A stretch of DNA of 64,000 bases, from the NCBI GenBank assembly GCA_027924645.1, contig BSBN01000849.1, positions 11,488,001 to 11,552,000 on the forward strand, written 5' to 3'. This stretch comes from Cunninghamia lanceolata (lineage: Eukaryota; Streptophyta; Pinopsida; Cupressales; Cupressaceae). The notes below the pieces were generated by a model that saw only the letters and a list, made by a program, of their open reading frames with translations, ran no database searches and was not told the origin of the DNA. Positions 22,212 to 34,980 of the stretch are shown here, in pieces (the first letter of the stretch is position 1; each line of letters opens with the position of its first letter). The translations under genes were made by a program, and so were the position numbers.

Positions 22212-23345
22212 AAGACAACCTGCATGCCTACATCATTCAACATACTTACAGAAAGTAGGTTCTATACTAATCTTGGGATATACATAACCCTAGAGATCCC
22301 CTTCACTCATCCATCAAGGAATCGAATAGAGACTCTTACTCGACCAACAATCTTTAGATGAGAGTCATCAACTAGGTACACCTTTCCACCATCAAACTCC
22401 TCATACTTAGTAAACCAATCTCGATGCACGGTCATGTGGAATGATGCACCAGAATCAATCAGCCACATATCATCAGATGCATGGGTTGCTAGGGTTGCGA
22501 TGAAAGCATCACCATCATCTTGTACTTGTCAAAATCTAAATATGGGTAATTCTTCTTCTTTTTCTTTTCCTCTTTGCATTCCATTTAGAAATGTCCAAGT
22601 TTTCCATAGTTCCAATAGAGAGCCTTGGACTTTCCAAGAGATTTGGATCTCCCATGGGATTTGGATCTACCCTTCTCAGCTTTCTTGTCCTTCTTTTTCC
22701 CTTTCTCCTTGGGTCTTCCATGAACTACAAGAGTCTCTTTAACTCCCTCAGAAGAATTTCTCCACATCTCTTCAGACAACAGTGAAGAAACCACTTCATC
22801 CATTTTGAATGTGGATGTGGTGCTTCCATTATCCATGACAAGGCGATCCCACAAGTCCAGCAAAGAACAAAGAAGGTTCATACACCAATCCTCCTCCTCC
22901 ATCTTCACACCAATAGATGTCAATTGTGCAACTAGCATGTTAAAAGTATTCATATGTTCTGCAACAGATCCTCTATCCTCCATTCGAAGACAATAAAACT
23001 TCTTTCTCAGGAAAAGTTTGTTAACCAGGGATTTGGCTTGATACACATCTTCCAACTTCTTCCAAAGCAAGTTTACAGTAGCATCCTCATGGACATTTAA
23101 CAAAACAGAATCAGCAAGACTAAGTCTTATGAGACCCTTAGCCTTCTAATCCTTGAGATCCCAGTCAACTTGTGATATTGCAAATAGTTTTGTGCCACTG
23201 ATAGTTTCCTGGAGGTCTTGGTCTACAAGCATGTCTTCCATCTTGAGCTTCCATAGCTTGACATTAGTTCCATTGAATTTATCCACCTCTATCCTTCCAG
23301 ATGTGCTTACAGAAGGAGTACCAAAGGATGGTATATCAAAGGAGG
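22212..23345 (-). pseudogene. copia gag and protease (right part of the split oldest element)
   Basis: Minus strand from about 23330. It carries IEVDKFNGTNVKLWKLKMED (DUF4219-type gag start), then a UBN2-type capsid, the knuckle YWNYGKLGHF with both first Cys positions changed to Tyr, and the protease WLIDSGASFHMT (about 22440-22480). Stops are near 23146, 22585 and 22265, with a possible frame change before protease. It is a different copia lineage from SIRE (other gag motifs). It continues at 432 and below after the SIRE-A unit. Its upstream end runs straight into NAS-2 ORF2 sequence near 23345-23350. Confidence 0.85.
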
Positions 23346-23349
23346 CAAC

Positions 23350-25275
23350 ATAGAGAAGGTAGAAAGAGCAGAGAAAGAAAGACAAGAAGCAGAAAAAGAA
23401 AGTGTTCTGGTGCAAGCCCCCTCCCAAACTAGATCCTTAAAGAGCTCTGAACCTGCCACTTCTAAGAGCCCAAAAGCCTCAAAACTAGAAGCAAAGACAT
23501 CCAGAAAAGGAGAAAAGAGAACAAAGACAAAGGCCACAAGGTCGTACACAAGCTGAAAGGATGATGAAGAGACATAGACTAATGAGGAGATTAAGAAAAT
23601 GAAGAAGAAAAGGAAAACTTCTGGGAAATCCTCTGCTGGTGAAAACAATGAAGTAGAAGCAGAAGAATTTGTTGAAAGGCCTACTCTTTATGTTGTTGAT
23701 GTCTTCAAGGTAGTCACTATAGATGGGAATCTACAACCCATAACAAAATTTTATGATGAGTATAATGACACTGACAAAAGATTTTTTGAGGAAGCCACAA
23801 TCAAGTATTTGAATATCTATAATAAAGCATTCATTGAAATCATCTCACTAATTCCCAAAATCTTGGAGCAAGTACTTGAAATCAGAATATAAAATGCTAA
23901 GGAAAAGGACCTTGAGATTTGGGAACAGATAGCTATTCATCTCTATCCTTCCATTACTCCAAAACAAATGAATATGATCTTCAAGGACTGCAGGGATGAG
24001 TTTCGAAGCAAAGCCAGAATGAACAAACTTATGCTCGGAGAGATTGATCAGGTGGCAAAAGAGACTGAAGACATCCTCTAGAATGCATATAGAATATTCA
24101 ATCTTCCTATTATAGAAGACATAGGTGATGAACCTTCTGCCATGGATGTTGAAGGATTAAGTGCATCAAAGGAGGATTCTACTAAGAAAATTGCAAAAGA
24201 GTTAAAGGAGATAGGTGACGAGAAGACTAAGGACTTGGATTCCTCTGTTCTGGAAGAGGAAGTCCATGAAGAAGTAAACATCTCTCTTCTAGATCCCCCA
24301 GCAGACACTGAAACTGAAGGAGAAGCAAGAAAAGAGGAGAAAGCAAGTCAAGAAGAGGAGAAAAAGGGAAGAGAAGAAGATCAAAGAGAGAAGATCTCTA
24401 ATGACAGCTCTAAGGCTGCAAAAGAAAAGAAGTCTCTGGGAAGAGACACTGCAAAAGCAGTGAAGAATTTCTTGACCAAGGAATTAATGGAGATAGATGA
24501 ACCAGAACTATTTCATGGATCACTCAATTTTGACTCCCTCTCTCCGGTCTAGACAATGAAGGTAGCATCTGTTGCTCAAGCTAAAGCAAAAGAAAAGCTT
24601 CTAAAGTCTCATATGGAAGACTGTGAGAAAATCATGCCATCCATCCAAAAGGATCTTTTGGCCTCCTCATCCGATAATCTGAAATCTCTTGTTAATTATG
24701 TTAGCACACATTGATTCTTTGGAGAAATCAGCAAAAGAGAAAGTCAGGAAAGAGTTTTTGGGTAAGAGATTCTTTGAAGTACAGGGGCTCATAGAAAATG
24801 ATAGGAGAAATCTAAATATTAGAATAAATAGCCTAGAAAATACTCTTAAAGATGGCAGAGAATTATACAAATTTTGTTTATCTTGGTCCATAGTGACAGC
24901 AGACATTGCAAAGAAGGTGGAAGAACAAGAGGGTAAACTATCAATTTTATCCCAGAGTTTTGATCCTCTCACCTCATCCATAATGAATCAAGAGTGCCAG
25001 GATATTGCCACTATAAATGAGATAAAGAGGCTTGAGAAGGAGAAGAAGAACAGAATAAGTAGAATGAGTGAACTAAGAGGGATAATTATCCCTAAGTTAG
25101 AGGCAATGCATGAAGCCCTAACTGATGCTTAGACTACAGCCCGGACCAGTGATCCATCAGACTTAAAGAGGGTAGAATCTTTTGCATTTTTGTTAAGTGG
25201 TCACATCTCAATTTTGGACAGAATGAAGCAGAGTTGGGCAACATAATTTGTCCAGTTGAAAACCACTTTTGCAAA
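23350..25275 (+). pseudogene. NAS-2 ORF2 remnant
   Basis: Lys/Glu-rich segment, then VTIDGNLQPITKFYDEYN and KYLNIYNKAFIEIISLIPK (near 23700-23875), which match NAS-1 closely. The acidic middle and the coiled-coil C-terminal part (24689-25132) follow. Stops are at about 23556, 23575, 23890, 24079, 24550 and 25130. A frameshift lies between 24552 and 24710. The conserved blocks against poorly conserved Lys/Glu-rich linkers suggest the protein was under constraint before the copies died. Confidence 0.72.
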
Positions 25276-25492
25276 TTTTGGTGTGTGGATTTCACCCTTT
25301 TCCATTGATGTCAAAGGGGGAGTGAGGAGCAATGAAAAATGTAGAATCTAGCTAAGGGGAAAATGTGGAATCTAGCTAAGGGGGAGCTCCGGTAAAAAGT
25401 GTACATAAGATAGAGCATCAGCCAAGGGGGAGTGTGTTATGGCACTTAGTCATTTTTCACTAAGTGTTGCCATCAATGCCAAAGAGGGAGAT

Positions 25493-26606
25493 TGTTGGAA
25501 AGAGACATTGTATGGCTTCATTATTGTTGTCATTGATGGCAACAAAGTTTATCCCACACATCCGCAGCACATAATAGGTCTTTACTGGAAGTTATATTGA
25601 AGAGTGTTTTGGTTTGGTGAGCAAGAACAGAGCATGCAGCAAGGTCTGACAATCAGGTCTGGATCTCTTAGAGGATGCATCTCAGTAAAGTGTGGACTTG
25701 AGGAAGTCAAGAGGAGTACCATGACTACTACATTCCAGAGATTGAGCCTCTGGCGATGAAAGATAAAAAAGATATGAGCATCTAAGTGTTGGGTTCCTGA
25801 TAGGCAGTGTAGACTAAGGAAGAACTAACCGACAGAGTATCAAACCTTAATCCAGATGAGAAATTGATGGTGATCAAGCTTCTTGAGGGATCATTCATGG
25901 TTGACCGACATGATTGATGACTTCTATAACTATCTCTTTGATACGCATCAGTTAGTAAGCATGGATTCAACCAACATACCAGAGTTTGGGAAAATCTTGA
26001 GTAATCTAGATGCTGACTAGAAAGATGTTGAAATCCTTGGTGCGGATATATATACCAAATGGATTTCAATTTGAAGGTGTGGGGATTGAGATATAGTGTG
26101 CAAGCAAAGGTAGAGATAAGTGTGGAAGCGGTAATATAGGTCCGGTATGTGATAGAACAACACCAAAATAGAGGAAAAATGAAGTGCAGTAGATCAGTAT
26201 ATTGAGCCTAACTGAAACTGAACCTCAGCATATGTGGATGCTTCTCTTCAATTCAATTACCTGGTAACATTCTACATACCTTGTAGACAGTGAGTCCCTT
26301 GTAGGCAGTGAGCCTCTTGTGAGCAGTGTGCTCGGGCAGTGAGCCCTAATTGGCAAGTGTCATTTTGTACTTCTTATTCTTTTAACAAAGAATACAATCT
26401 TGGGTTAGTCACCCCATGGTTTTTCCCTTAACAGGGTTTTCCACATAAAAATCCTTGTGTTATGTGTGTTGATTTCATTTATGCTCTCATGTTCATTTAT
26501 GCTTATATGTTTTGATACTGCACTATTGTTAAAGAAGAAAAGAATTTTAAGATATTTAAGATAACTAATTCACCCCCCCTCTCAGTTATCTTCCTTGTTT
26601 CCAACA
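25493..26606 (+). repeat. NAS-2 3' LTR
   Basis: 1,114 bp, TGTTGGAAAG...TTTCCAACA, after CCAAAGAGGGAGAT (polypurine tract with one A substitution). The end shares the GCAGTGTGCTCGGGCAG and GGGTTAGTCACCCC blocks with the NAS-1 and SIRE LTRs. Confidence 0.8.
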
Positions 26607-26681
26607 GATACAACTAACACTAATGACAAAAAGGATATGTTGACATCAATGACAACATCGATTAAGCAGATATTTGCAACA
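26607..26681 (-). repeat. edge of a minus-strand SIRE-type LTR
   Basis: 75 bp ending on plus in GATATTTGCAACA. On the minus strand it begins TGTTGCAAATATC and includes TTGTCATTGATGTCAACATA, which matches the first bases of the SIRE LTRs. It is truncated by NAS-2. It may be the 5' LTR start of the oldest minus-strand copia, whose gag begins at about 23330, but that link is inference. Confidence 0.5.
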
Positions 26682-26682
26682 C

Positions 26683-27615
26683 CTTGCTGATTTGGTAAAT
26701 AATAAGGAGATGATGGAAATAAAAGAACTCCTAAAATCTTTTACCCATGAGCTGAATGAGTTGAAATATTAAGCCATGTCTTATGATGATCCAATTTTCA
26801 CACCTCCAAGTCTGTATGAAGAACAATATCAATCTAGCTAGTTTATTGAAGAAATCCTCCCTCATGCTCATCATAGACCCACTTATCTTGAAAATTGTGT
26901 TTTACAAACTTTGGTAGCTACAAATCAGCCAATAAAAGCCATAGATCAAGTTCTTTGTCATTTTGATATTAAAGAAGATTTGAGTCTCAAATATCAAAAT
27001 GCAAGCAAGAAGGTAGCTTTTGTCTCTTCAAGGTGTCATTCTTGTTATTATCATCATGCACCTATGGCAACATGTAACTCAGAAACTCAGTTAACTAATA
27101 AAAGAGATTCATAAGTTGCTTATGAATTGCAACTTTTAGAAGCTGAAAAATACTTCAAGAGGGGTTTTGAAGCTGAAAAGTATTGGCCATCAGAGGATAC
27201 AAATTCTTTACCTCATCTTGTAGAAAAATAGAAGGTTCATTCTCTTGTGCAAAATGGTGAAGATGAGTCTGAGAATGATTCTTTTTGGGATGATCTAGAA
27301 GATTTATGTTCAAAATTGGAGGATCATGATAGAAAGAAAGGTGAGCTCTATGAAAGTAATAAACAAAGAGACACAAGTAATGAATATTCTCATCATACTC
27401 TATTCTTTATTCAAGATGAAATGCCAATCAGGTTCAAGACAATTATAGGTAGCTCTATCACATTCCAGCTAGAGTTTGAATTTACTATTGATCGTGAGTA
27501 TACAAAGGCACAAATGGGAGAAGTCACCAATGAATCCAAGATCATCAATGCTCTCACATGTGAAAAAAGAGGTGAATTTCATCACTTGATTTTCCCTCCC
27601 CCACCCCCCGCTTGA
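26683..27615 (+). pseudogene. unrecognised decayed ORF, about 310 codons
   Basis: One frame from CTTGCTGATTTGG to the TGA at 27613-27615, with internal stops at about 26770, 26839, 27112 and 27229. The peptide is acidic. It has a short Cys/His patch (SSRCHSCYYHHAPMATC, near 27030-27072), a FWDDLEDLCSKLEDHD segment and a C-terminal PPPPPA. I recognise no family. The codon-like periodicity over 930 bp and nonsense-only decay argue that it was once coding. It may belong to an older retroelement that continues to the right. Confidence 0.45.
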
Positions 27616-30600
27616 ACAAAAACAATATGCAGATCAGCCTAACTAGTATTTTCATGCAAATGGTGAGCCTCCGGAACGTAAGAAGGCAAAAAGGTACAAA
27701 TGCTGGTTCTTTTTCTTCATGCATTTTATTTGGACAATTCTCAATTTAAAGTAGATCCACTGGAGCAACATCATCAGATCAGGTAGTTATTTCTCCATTC
27801 TAGTGAATGGGCATGTCCCTATGCATTTCGCATGTTAGTAGTTTGGTCTAAATGCTTTGTAATAAGTTGTAGCTACAACAGTAGTTTTCAAATGTCAGGT
27901 TTGTTTGCTTTCAATAAACCTTGGTTGCTGGTGTGAGGAGGTTTTGGTTTCAGTTGCCAGATGTCAGTTATAGACTAGTAGTGTTGCAGTTTCAGAATCA
28001 AAGCATGTGTGTATCAAATTGGTTGCATAAGTTTCAGTCACCATTCTATTTTTTAGTTAGATGTATGTTTCAGTTTGAATACTTTACTCTATGACCAATG
28101 GACAAGGCTCTAGTCTACAAAGTCAAAGATTCTGGAGTTCTCAGTGAGCAGGGTCACTTTCCCAGCTAGTCACCAAGAAATGTTGTGCAATTTCTTGTAC
28201 ACCATATCAAAAATTTCAATATCAGTGAGGTTTTAAGGTTTGAAACCTAAAGGATTCAATGACATGCAGTTTCAAATGAAGACTCAGCTAGTTTCAAAAT
28301 GATGCATTATTTAGAATCAAGGTATGGCTTCTATAAGCATCTTGGCACCATTTAAAGATAATACAGTCTCTATTTCAAGATAGGTTTATAAGGTTTCAAC
28401 ACAACTTTATTTTAAGGCACCAGTTTAAAGGAATTCTGCAATATAAAAAGAAATGCAGCATGTAAGTCTTAGAGCTTCAGGGGATAGCTCATAAAGGAAT
28501 GCAATATACCCTAGATAGCTGGCACAATTTCTTGCAAAAGGCATTCATTACAAAGCTATAGAAAATAGAGAAAGGCACAAGATATTGGTAATGGTGTGAT
28601 CCCTATAAGAAACTAGTCATAATACAAAAGGCTTAGTCCATGTCAAAACTACAGATTTATTTCAATCAAAGTTGGCATAGTGTGGCATGTTGACTAGATT
28701 TAGAGGAAGATGCACTGAGAATAAATGTCATAATGTGAAGTTTCAATGCCACATACTCTTAAGGACTCAACCATTGCAGGTAATAGTGATGTTAACAGAG
28801 GAGGAATATTCAATAATTAATGACATTGTCATAAGCAAGGTGTGATCCATTACATCCAAAGGCATGCTCTGTCAGCGTATAATTTCATGGTAACCTCAAT
28901 CTCATGGCATTGTCTAATACTAGAATATGAATCAAGGGTGTGACCTTTTTGAAGGTGTGATGTCTGTAATATTCATGATGCTACCATAATACTTATAAAA
29001 GGGCATATACAATTGAATCAAGAGCGACCTCTTTTGATGAGAAGGAAAGCATATAAATTGTGAGGTATTTCCTGTAGAGATATATGGTACAACTTCATCA
29101 AGATAGATTAACATAGCATTCAATGAAGTTGCCATCATAAACTAGTAGGCACATCAGCCTACCAATAATGGCACTTAGTCAAATAATAGCATACAAGCAC
29201 AGTGTTTCAAGTTATGGTACAAGCTAAAGACAAAGAAGCCACAACTTTTAATGCAAAGTATTAGTCAATATAAATGAGCGTTCATTATAAAAGTGAAGTG
29301 GTTAACAATGATACACAGCTAGATGAAATATTGGTGTAGCCAATGGCACCACCATTATTGATTGTGGCAAATAAGTATGCATTCCATATAATAATGCTTA
29401 GCCTCTTCCACCATTTGAATCCATGGCCCATCTTTGCAAATTCACAACACTGTCCTTGTATCATGGTGTGACCATTTTCAATCAGGTGTAGATTCAAATT
29501 AGAAGCTCAGCCATTATAATGGTGCAGGCTATATAAGGATGACTCAAGCATTTTAAACAAAGTACCGGTCATATATTTAAAGGCACTATCATTTCCAAAG
29601 GCACAACCTTTTTAAAGTGAAGAGGAAACACATTAATTCCAAGTAGATCTCATAGAGGCGTGCATTTTCAAGGGTTTCAGATAAGTGATATGGTGTTATC
29701 TTAAGTAAGAATGCAACCAACATGTAATGGCAAGGCTTGAAGATTCAACTCTAAATAGCTAAAAATTCTAAAGGTGTCAACCATTAAGTCTCAGCTCATG
29801 AAGTGAGGCCATGACATCATTGGAAGGTATGGGCACTTCTCATACTGGCATTAGGAGATCTTGCCAAAGACATGAAGTTCAACCATGGCACTACAATTGA
29901 TTCATAGTAATATGTGATGGCAGTCAAAAAAATTATGGGCAACATCAAAAGTTAAGACACCAACATGGTAGAGGCTTCAAACAACCTACATTGTCTTATA
30001 AAGTTCAACATAACAAGCACTCTAAGAAGAGTAAAGTAGAATAACAAACCCTAGTTTTTAGGGTTCTTGCATACAATGCTCAGCCACTATTTGATTATTA
30101 AATGAATCAATGGACTACAGGAATTTGAGAGTTTGTCAAGAGAGGCTCGTTCAGGAAGGCAAGGGAGGCTGCCAAGTGGCACAGTAGTGGGCATTTAAGG
30201 AGCAGTAGAGAAATTCACTTCTAGAATGAGCTCCATGTTGATGCATGGCTGAAGCAGAGCAAAGAAAATTATTTGTTTTGTTTTTAATAAAACTCATAAA
30301 ATGGTTTAAAAGTTCACGTGAGCCATGGGAAAGGAAGCTAAGTCAATAATTCTAGTAAAGGACAGAGGTGGGCCCCTCTAGTGAAGATTAATGTTTTATT
30401 AAATAAAATAGGTCTTATATCATATTTTAAAAGGCTATAGGTAAATAAAGCTTTTATTGAAGACGAATGGTGGGTCCCTCCAATGGATAAGGCAATGCTT
30501 TATAAAATTTATGACTCTTTTTTTACTTTTATGCCTCACGTAAGGAAAAGAAACTTGTAGCCCTAACATGAATAAAAGCCATGCTTTATTCAGTTTTCAC

Positions 30601-31649
30601 GATAGCCATGGAAGGGAGAATGACCAAGAATGAAACTCATGTAGGAAGCAGTTGTATTTTTCTAGCCACGAAGGAGAAACAGAACAACAAGATGTAGTTA
30701 GTAAACCCAAATTTTACAGTTTTCAATTGGAGAGAGATTTTTTGGGTAGTTGCAAAGATCTTCAAGGGATTCAACTTTCTAGGTTATAAATATAGAGACC
30801 CGCATGAGAGGAAAGGCAGTACCATACAATTCCATAGATATACACAAAGTTTTTGAGTAGCATCAGGGATATATTTTTTTGCCTCAGTAGTTGCCTCTTC
30901 CATGAGGATTGTAACATTTATTTTGTGCAAGCTATATTTTGCCTCTATAATTTGTGTTCAATTCAAATAAAGAGAGACAGTGTGTTGTACAACTATGAGT
31001 TTGTTTCTGTTTCTTGCTTCTAGTTTCTATTTCTTTGCCTTTCATGAATCTGTTTATAAACTCAATAATTGATCATGCATCTCTGTTCTTTAATTTTTCC
31101 AATCCATCTTATAGGGTTTAATCATTGTGCAACTGGGTTGGTTTTTAAATCCAACGCATTGCCATAGGATTAGGAGTTTTATTTCATTGTATATGTAATC
31201 TTGTTTTTCTGACCTTTTCCCAAACCCCATTGAAAGAAGGAAGAGTCAGCTTCCCTAAAATCTGGAGGTTGCTTTAGGGATCAATCCCACATCTCTGAAG
31301 TTTCCCATGTTGTTGTTGGATTAGACCCACAAATTTATACATCAATAGATTGCATTACAATATATTTTTATATCCCTTTATTTATTCCTTTTCTTCCAGC
31401 TCTTAGTGATGGATCACTAAGTGTGATCCAAAATATTGATGTAAGAAATTCATAGTTTATTCCAAAAAAGTCCAATTTAATATAAAGTATTGTTTCTTGT
31501 TAAAGGTGAAGTGTGCTTTCTAAGGGATATTCCCTACTCCACTAGTGAAGACACATCAAAATCCTCTGGGATCCATAAAATGCACATATATGATAACTTA
31601 GCACCAAAGAAATATATACCTATCCATACTGCAAATGCTCTAAAAGTAG
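27616..31649. other. non-coding, probable interior and LTR of an old element
   Basis: 4 kb with no credible ORF and no recognised domain. The last 1.3 kb looks like an LTR: CCCTAGTTTTTAGGGTTCT near 30050, a TATA-like TATAAATATAGAG at 30785-30797, and AATAAAG at 30967-30973. I could not find a second copy in the window, so the assignment stays tentative. Confidence 0.35.
30785..30797 (+). promoter_or_regulatory. TATA-like promoter element
   Basis: TATAAATATAGAG follows a CAACTTTCTAGG stretch and precedes a candidate AATAAAG polyadenylation signal by about 175 bp, a spacing typical of retroelement LTRs. No gene follows directly. Confidence 0.35.
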
Positions 31650-32387
31650 TGAATTAGGGGAAAAATCAGAGCTATGAATCACAAACAACAATCATTAAAC
31701 CCTAACAACACAATGGAGTACACGATAACATAGCAATCCAAATGATAGAGTAAACCAAAACCAAGTCTCTATGCTAAGATTGGATCCCCTCCATTGCTCT
31801 TCTCAATCTTGGATAAGAATGCAAAATATCAAAGGAAGAATGTTGATTGCTCACTATTTTAGCAGCATAACAATGGTATGAAGATGAATAAAGAATGATT
31901 CCAGAGGAAAATTGACAACATGAGGCTACTTGTAGAATTGATCCTCCCAAATGGCTTGGGTTAGGGTTGATTTATAGGAAATGAGTGATTTGAATGAAGG
32001 GCTATGATTGAAAATTTATTTGAATGATGTGGACGGTTGAGATTGAATAGGGTTTCCCAATCCATGAGGAGTTGTAGTCATGTGACAAGTGTAGGGTAGG
32101 CCAAATTTAAATAATAATTTATTTAAACTAGTGGGACATGTTAAGTGTATTAAATGAAAAATGTAGTATGTGACATATGTTGCAATGAGGTGAAAGGTTA
32201 GGACAAATTCAAATATTTTATTTGAATTAGTTAGAAAATGTGAGAGGAGAATTAATTAAATAAATAGAATTTATTTAATTAATTTGGCTAGTGGGGTAAA
32301 TGGGATTAGGACAAAATGTTACAAGATATCTCACTTAATGTGTCAACAAGGTGATGTTGCAAGCCATGGAAAATCTTAGTGTCTACA
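31650..32387 (-). repeat. LARD-G 3' LTR
   Basis: Plus-strand TGAATTAGG...GTGTCTACA. It includes a perfect 16-bp-armed inverted repeat (32250-32284) and a smaller AATTCAAATA/TATTTGAATT hairpin just before it. The partner is 50517-51262. Confidence 0.8.
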
Positions 32388-33179
32388 TTTTGTCCCTCTT
32401 TGAGATGATGTTGTGAATGTTGTGACTAAGAGTTGAGTAACATCATTTCAAAGAAGCTAAGGTATGGATAGAAGAAAATGATGATGATGTAAAGATAAGA
32501 TGATGATGCCCCCTCAAGAGGATAGGTGGGTTGGACAAGCATGGGTATGCTCTCGAAATGAAAGGGATTGGTCAAGGAAGAAAGATGCTAGAAAAAGAAT
32601 GGAAGAAATGAATGATATGTTATGATGCAATGAAGGTGAGAAACCATGAAGTTTGATATAGCACTAGACATTATGCACCAAGGTATGAGGACCAAGGTGA
32701 CGATGTGTCTTGTTCACCAACATAATACAACCTTGTCTAACATATGAGGAAGTAAATTTAGATCATTAATGTCCTAATGCACAAATGGTATGATATGACC
32801 TTAGATGCAAAGGTTAATGCAAAATGCCATTCCAACATACATAGGATATGAATATTAACTGGAATGATATGGATTTGATTCAAATGTAAGATGAAATGAT
32901 ATCACACACAATAAAACATGCACAAATGATCTACAAAAACAAGCAAGGTATTGCCCCTGTCAAGCTGTAAACTAATGATTGTTGATAATGTTTGGTTTTA
33001 GGAAATGAAACATGTCGTATAAGATGCATGGTCTGGTTTTGATGATGTAACATCATGCATAAGACAATTGATATGATGATTGATACCAATGTTGTTGGCC
33101 ATGCAAATCAACACTGGGATTTGATTAATGAATGATTGATTAACAAATTTGGTTTACAACAAGGTTAGGATCAAGACCA

Positions 33180-34980
33180 TTGATGTAATTGGATAATTTG
33201 ACAAGATTGATTAATTTGATTGGTATAGATTAAGGATTACTTGCATTTAGATTATTGCTTTGGATTGACTGGCTTGACGAATTGATTTGATGAATCAGAT
33301 TGAAGAAATGATTTGATTGAGTGAAGAATTGATGGGTGATTGAATTGATTGGTTGGAAGAATTGATTTAGTTGATTGGGTGAATTGATAAATTGACATAA
33401 TTGAATTGATTGGAAGAATTTGTTTAATGAATTGACTTGGAAGAATTGATTTTATGACTTGGTTTGATTTGATTGGTTGATTTGGAATGAATTAATGTGA
33501 ATAATTGATTGGATTAGAATTGATTTGATTGGATTGATTTGGAATGATTGGGTTGAATTGATTGATGATTTGATTTTGATGGAATGATTTTAATTGTTTG
33601 ATTGATTTGAAGAATTGAATTGATTTGAATGATTTCATTGATTGAATTGAATTGAGTTGATTTGATAATTGAATTAATGATTGGATTGATTGGAATAATG
33701 TCTTTGATTTGAATTTAAAGAATTGATGAATTGATGTGGATGAATGTGATAAATTGACTTGATGTGGTTTGATGAATTGCATTGATTTTATTGGATTTAT
33801 TGATTGAATTGAGTTGATTTGATAATTGAATTGATGATTGGATTGATTGGAAGAATATATTTGATTGGTTGGTTGGATGAATTGATTTGAATGATTTGGT
33901 TGGATGAATTGAATTGATTTGAAAAAATGATTTGATTATTGGATTGGTTTTGATTTGAAGAATTGATTATTTGGATGATGTAATTGATTGATGATTGGAT
34001 TGATTGGAAGAATTAATTTAAATTGATGATTGAGAATTTGTTGGAAGAATTGAATTGATTTAAATGTTGTTGATTGTTGGATTTGATGAATTTGATTTGG
34101 AAGAATTGGATTGATGATTTGATTTGATGAGGATTAATTTGATTGAATGACTCAAAGAAGAATTAAATTGATGATTTTATGGATTGAATGGATTTCAAGA
34201 ATTGAGTGATATGATTAGATTTGAAGAATTGATTGATTAGAATAATTGATTTGATGAGGATGATTTAGTTGGAATGAATTGATTTGCGGAATTGATTTGC
34301 CTTGATGATGGATGAATGGACTTGGAAGAATTGAGTTGAAGAATTAATTTTATTGCTTGGAATTTTTGGATATTTTATTTTTTTGGATTTTTGGAAATGT
34401 TTTGATTTTTTTGTATGTTGAAATGTTTTAGTTTTTTTGGATTTTTGAAATGTTGTGATTTTTTTGTTTTGGATTTTGACCTGTTTTGATTTTTTTGTAT
34501 TTTTGGAATATTTGATTTTTTTGTGTTCTAAATGTTTTGGGATGTCAATGGATTACAATTTGAATTGAATTGGTTTGATGAGGAAGAATTTGATTTGATT
34601 TTGATTGAATAATTTGATATGACTGAAAGAATTGATTTGAAATGGATTGATGATTGGATTGAAGTTGAATTGATGAATTTATTTGATGTTTTGATTGGAG
34701 TAATTCAATTGAATTGATAATTGGATTCATTAATTGGATTAGGTGATTTTGATGAATTGGTTTGATTACGTGATTTGATTTGATGACTTGGAAGAATTGA
34801 TTGGAAGAATTGTTTGGAGAATTTGTTTGATGGTTGATTTGGATGAATTGATGATTTGGATTATACCATTGACTTGATTGGATTGATTGGATTTGATTGG
34901 AGAATTGATTGGTTGGATTAAAGAATTGATTTTTATGAATGGATGAATTGGTTTGATTTGATTTTATTGCTTGGGTTTTT
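33180..34980. repeat. cryptically simple TTGATT/GAATTGA sequence
   Basis: About 1.8 kb built from degenerate GATTGAATTGATTTGATGAATTGG-like units, without exact periodicity. Open frames on the minus strand (Asn/Gln/Ser/Ile-rich) follow from composition alone. It lies in the LARD-G interior toward its 3' end. Confidence 0.85.

Larger units (their letters stand above)
23350..26606 (+). mobile_element. NAS-2: 5'-truncated second copy of the NAS element
   Basis: Holds the equivalent of NAS-1 from ORF2 residue about 415 to the end of the 3' LTR, in the same order. It lacks the 5' LTR, primer site, ORF1 and the N-terminal third of ORF2. The left edge abuts the start of a minus-strand copia gag. No target duplication can be read because the 5' end is gone. 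It is clearly more diverged from NAS-1 than the two NAS-1 LTRs are from each other, so this is an older copy or another subfamily. Confidence 0.8.

Noticed and set aside
23335..23345. Host gene fusion between copia gag and NAS-2
   Set aside because: The two coding pieces lie on opposite strands, so no common product is possible.
33492..34730. Asn/Gln/Ser/Ile-rich open frames on the minus strand
   Set aside because: They result from the TTGATT/GAATTGA simple sequence. There is no start context, domain or codon variety.
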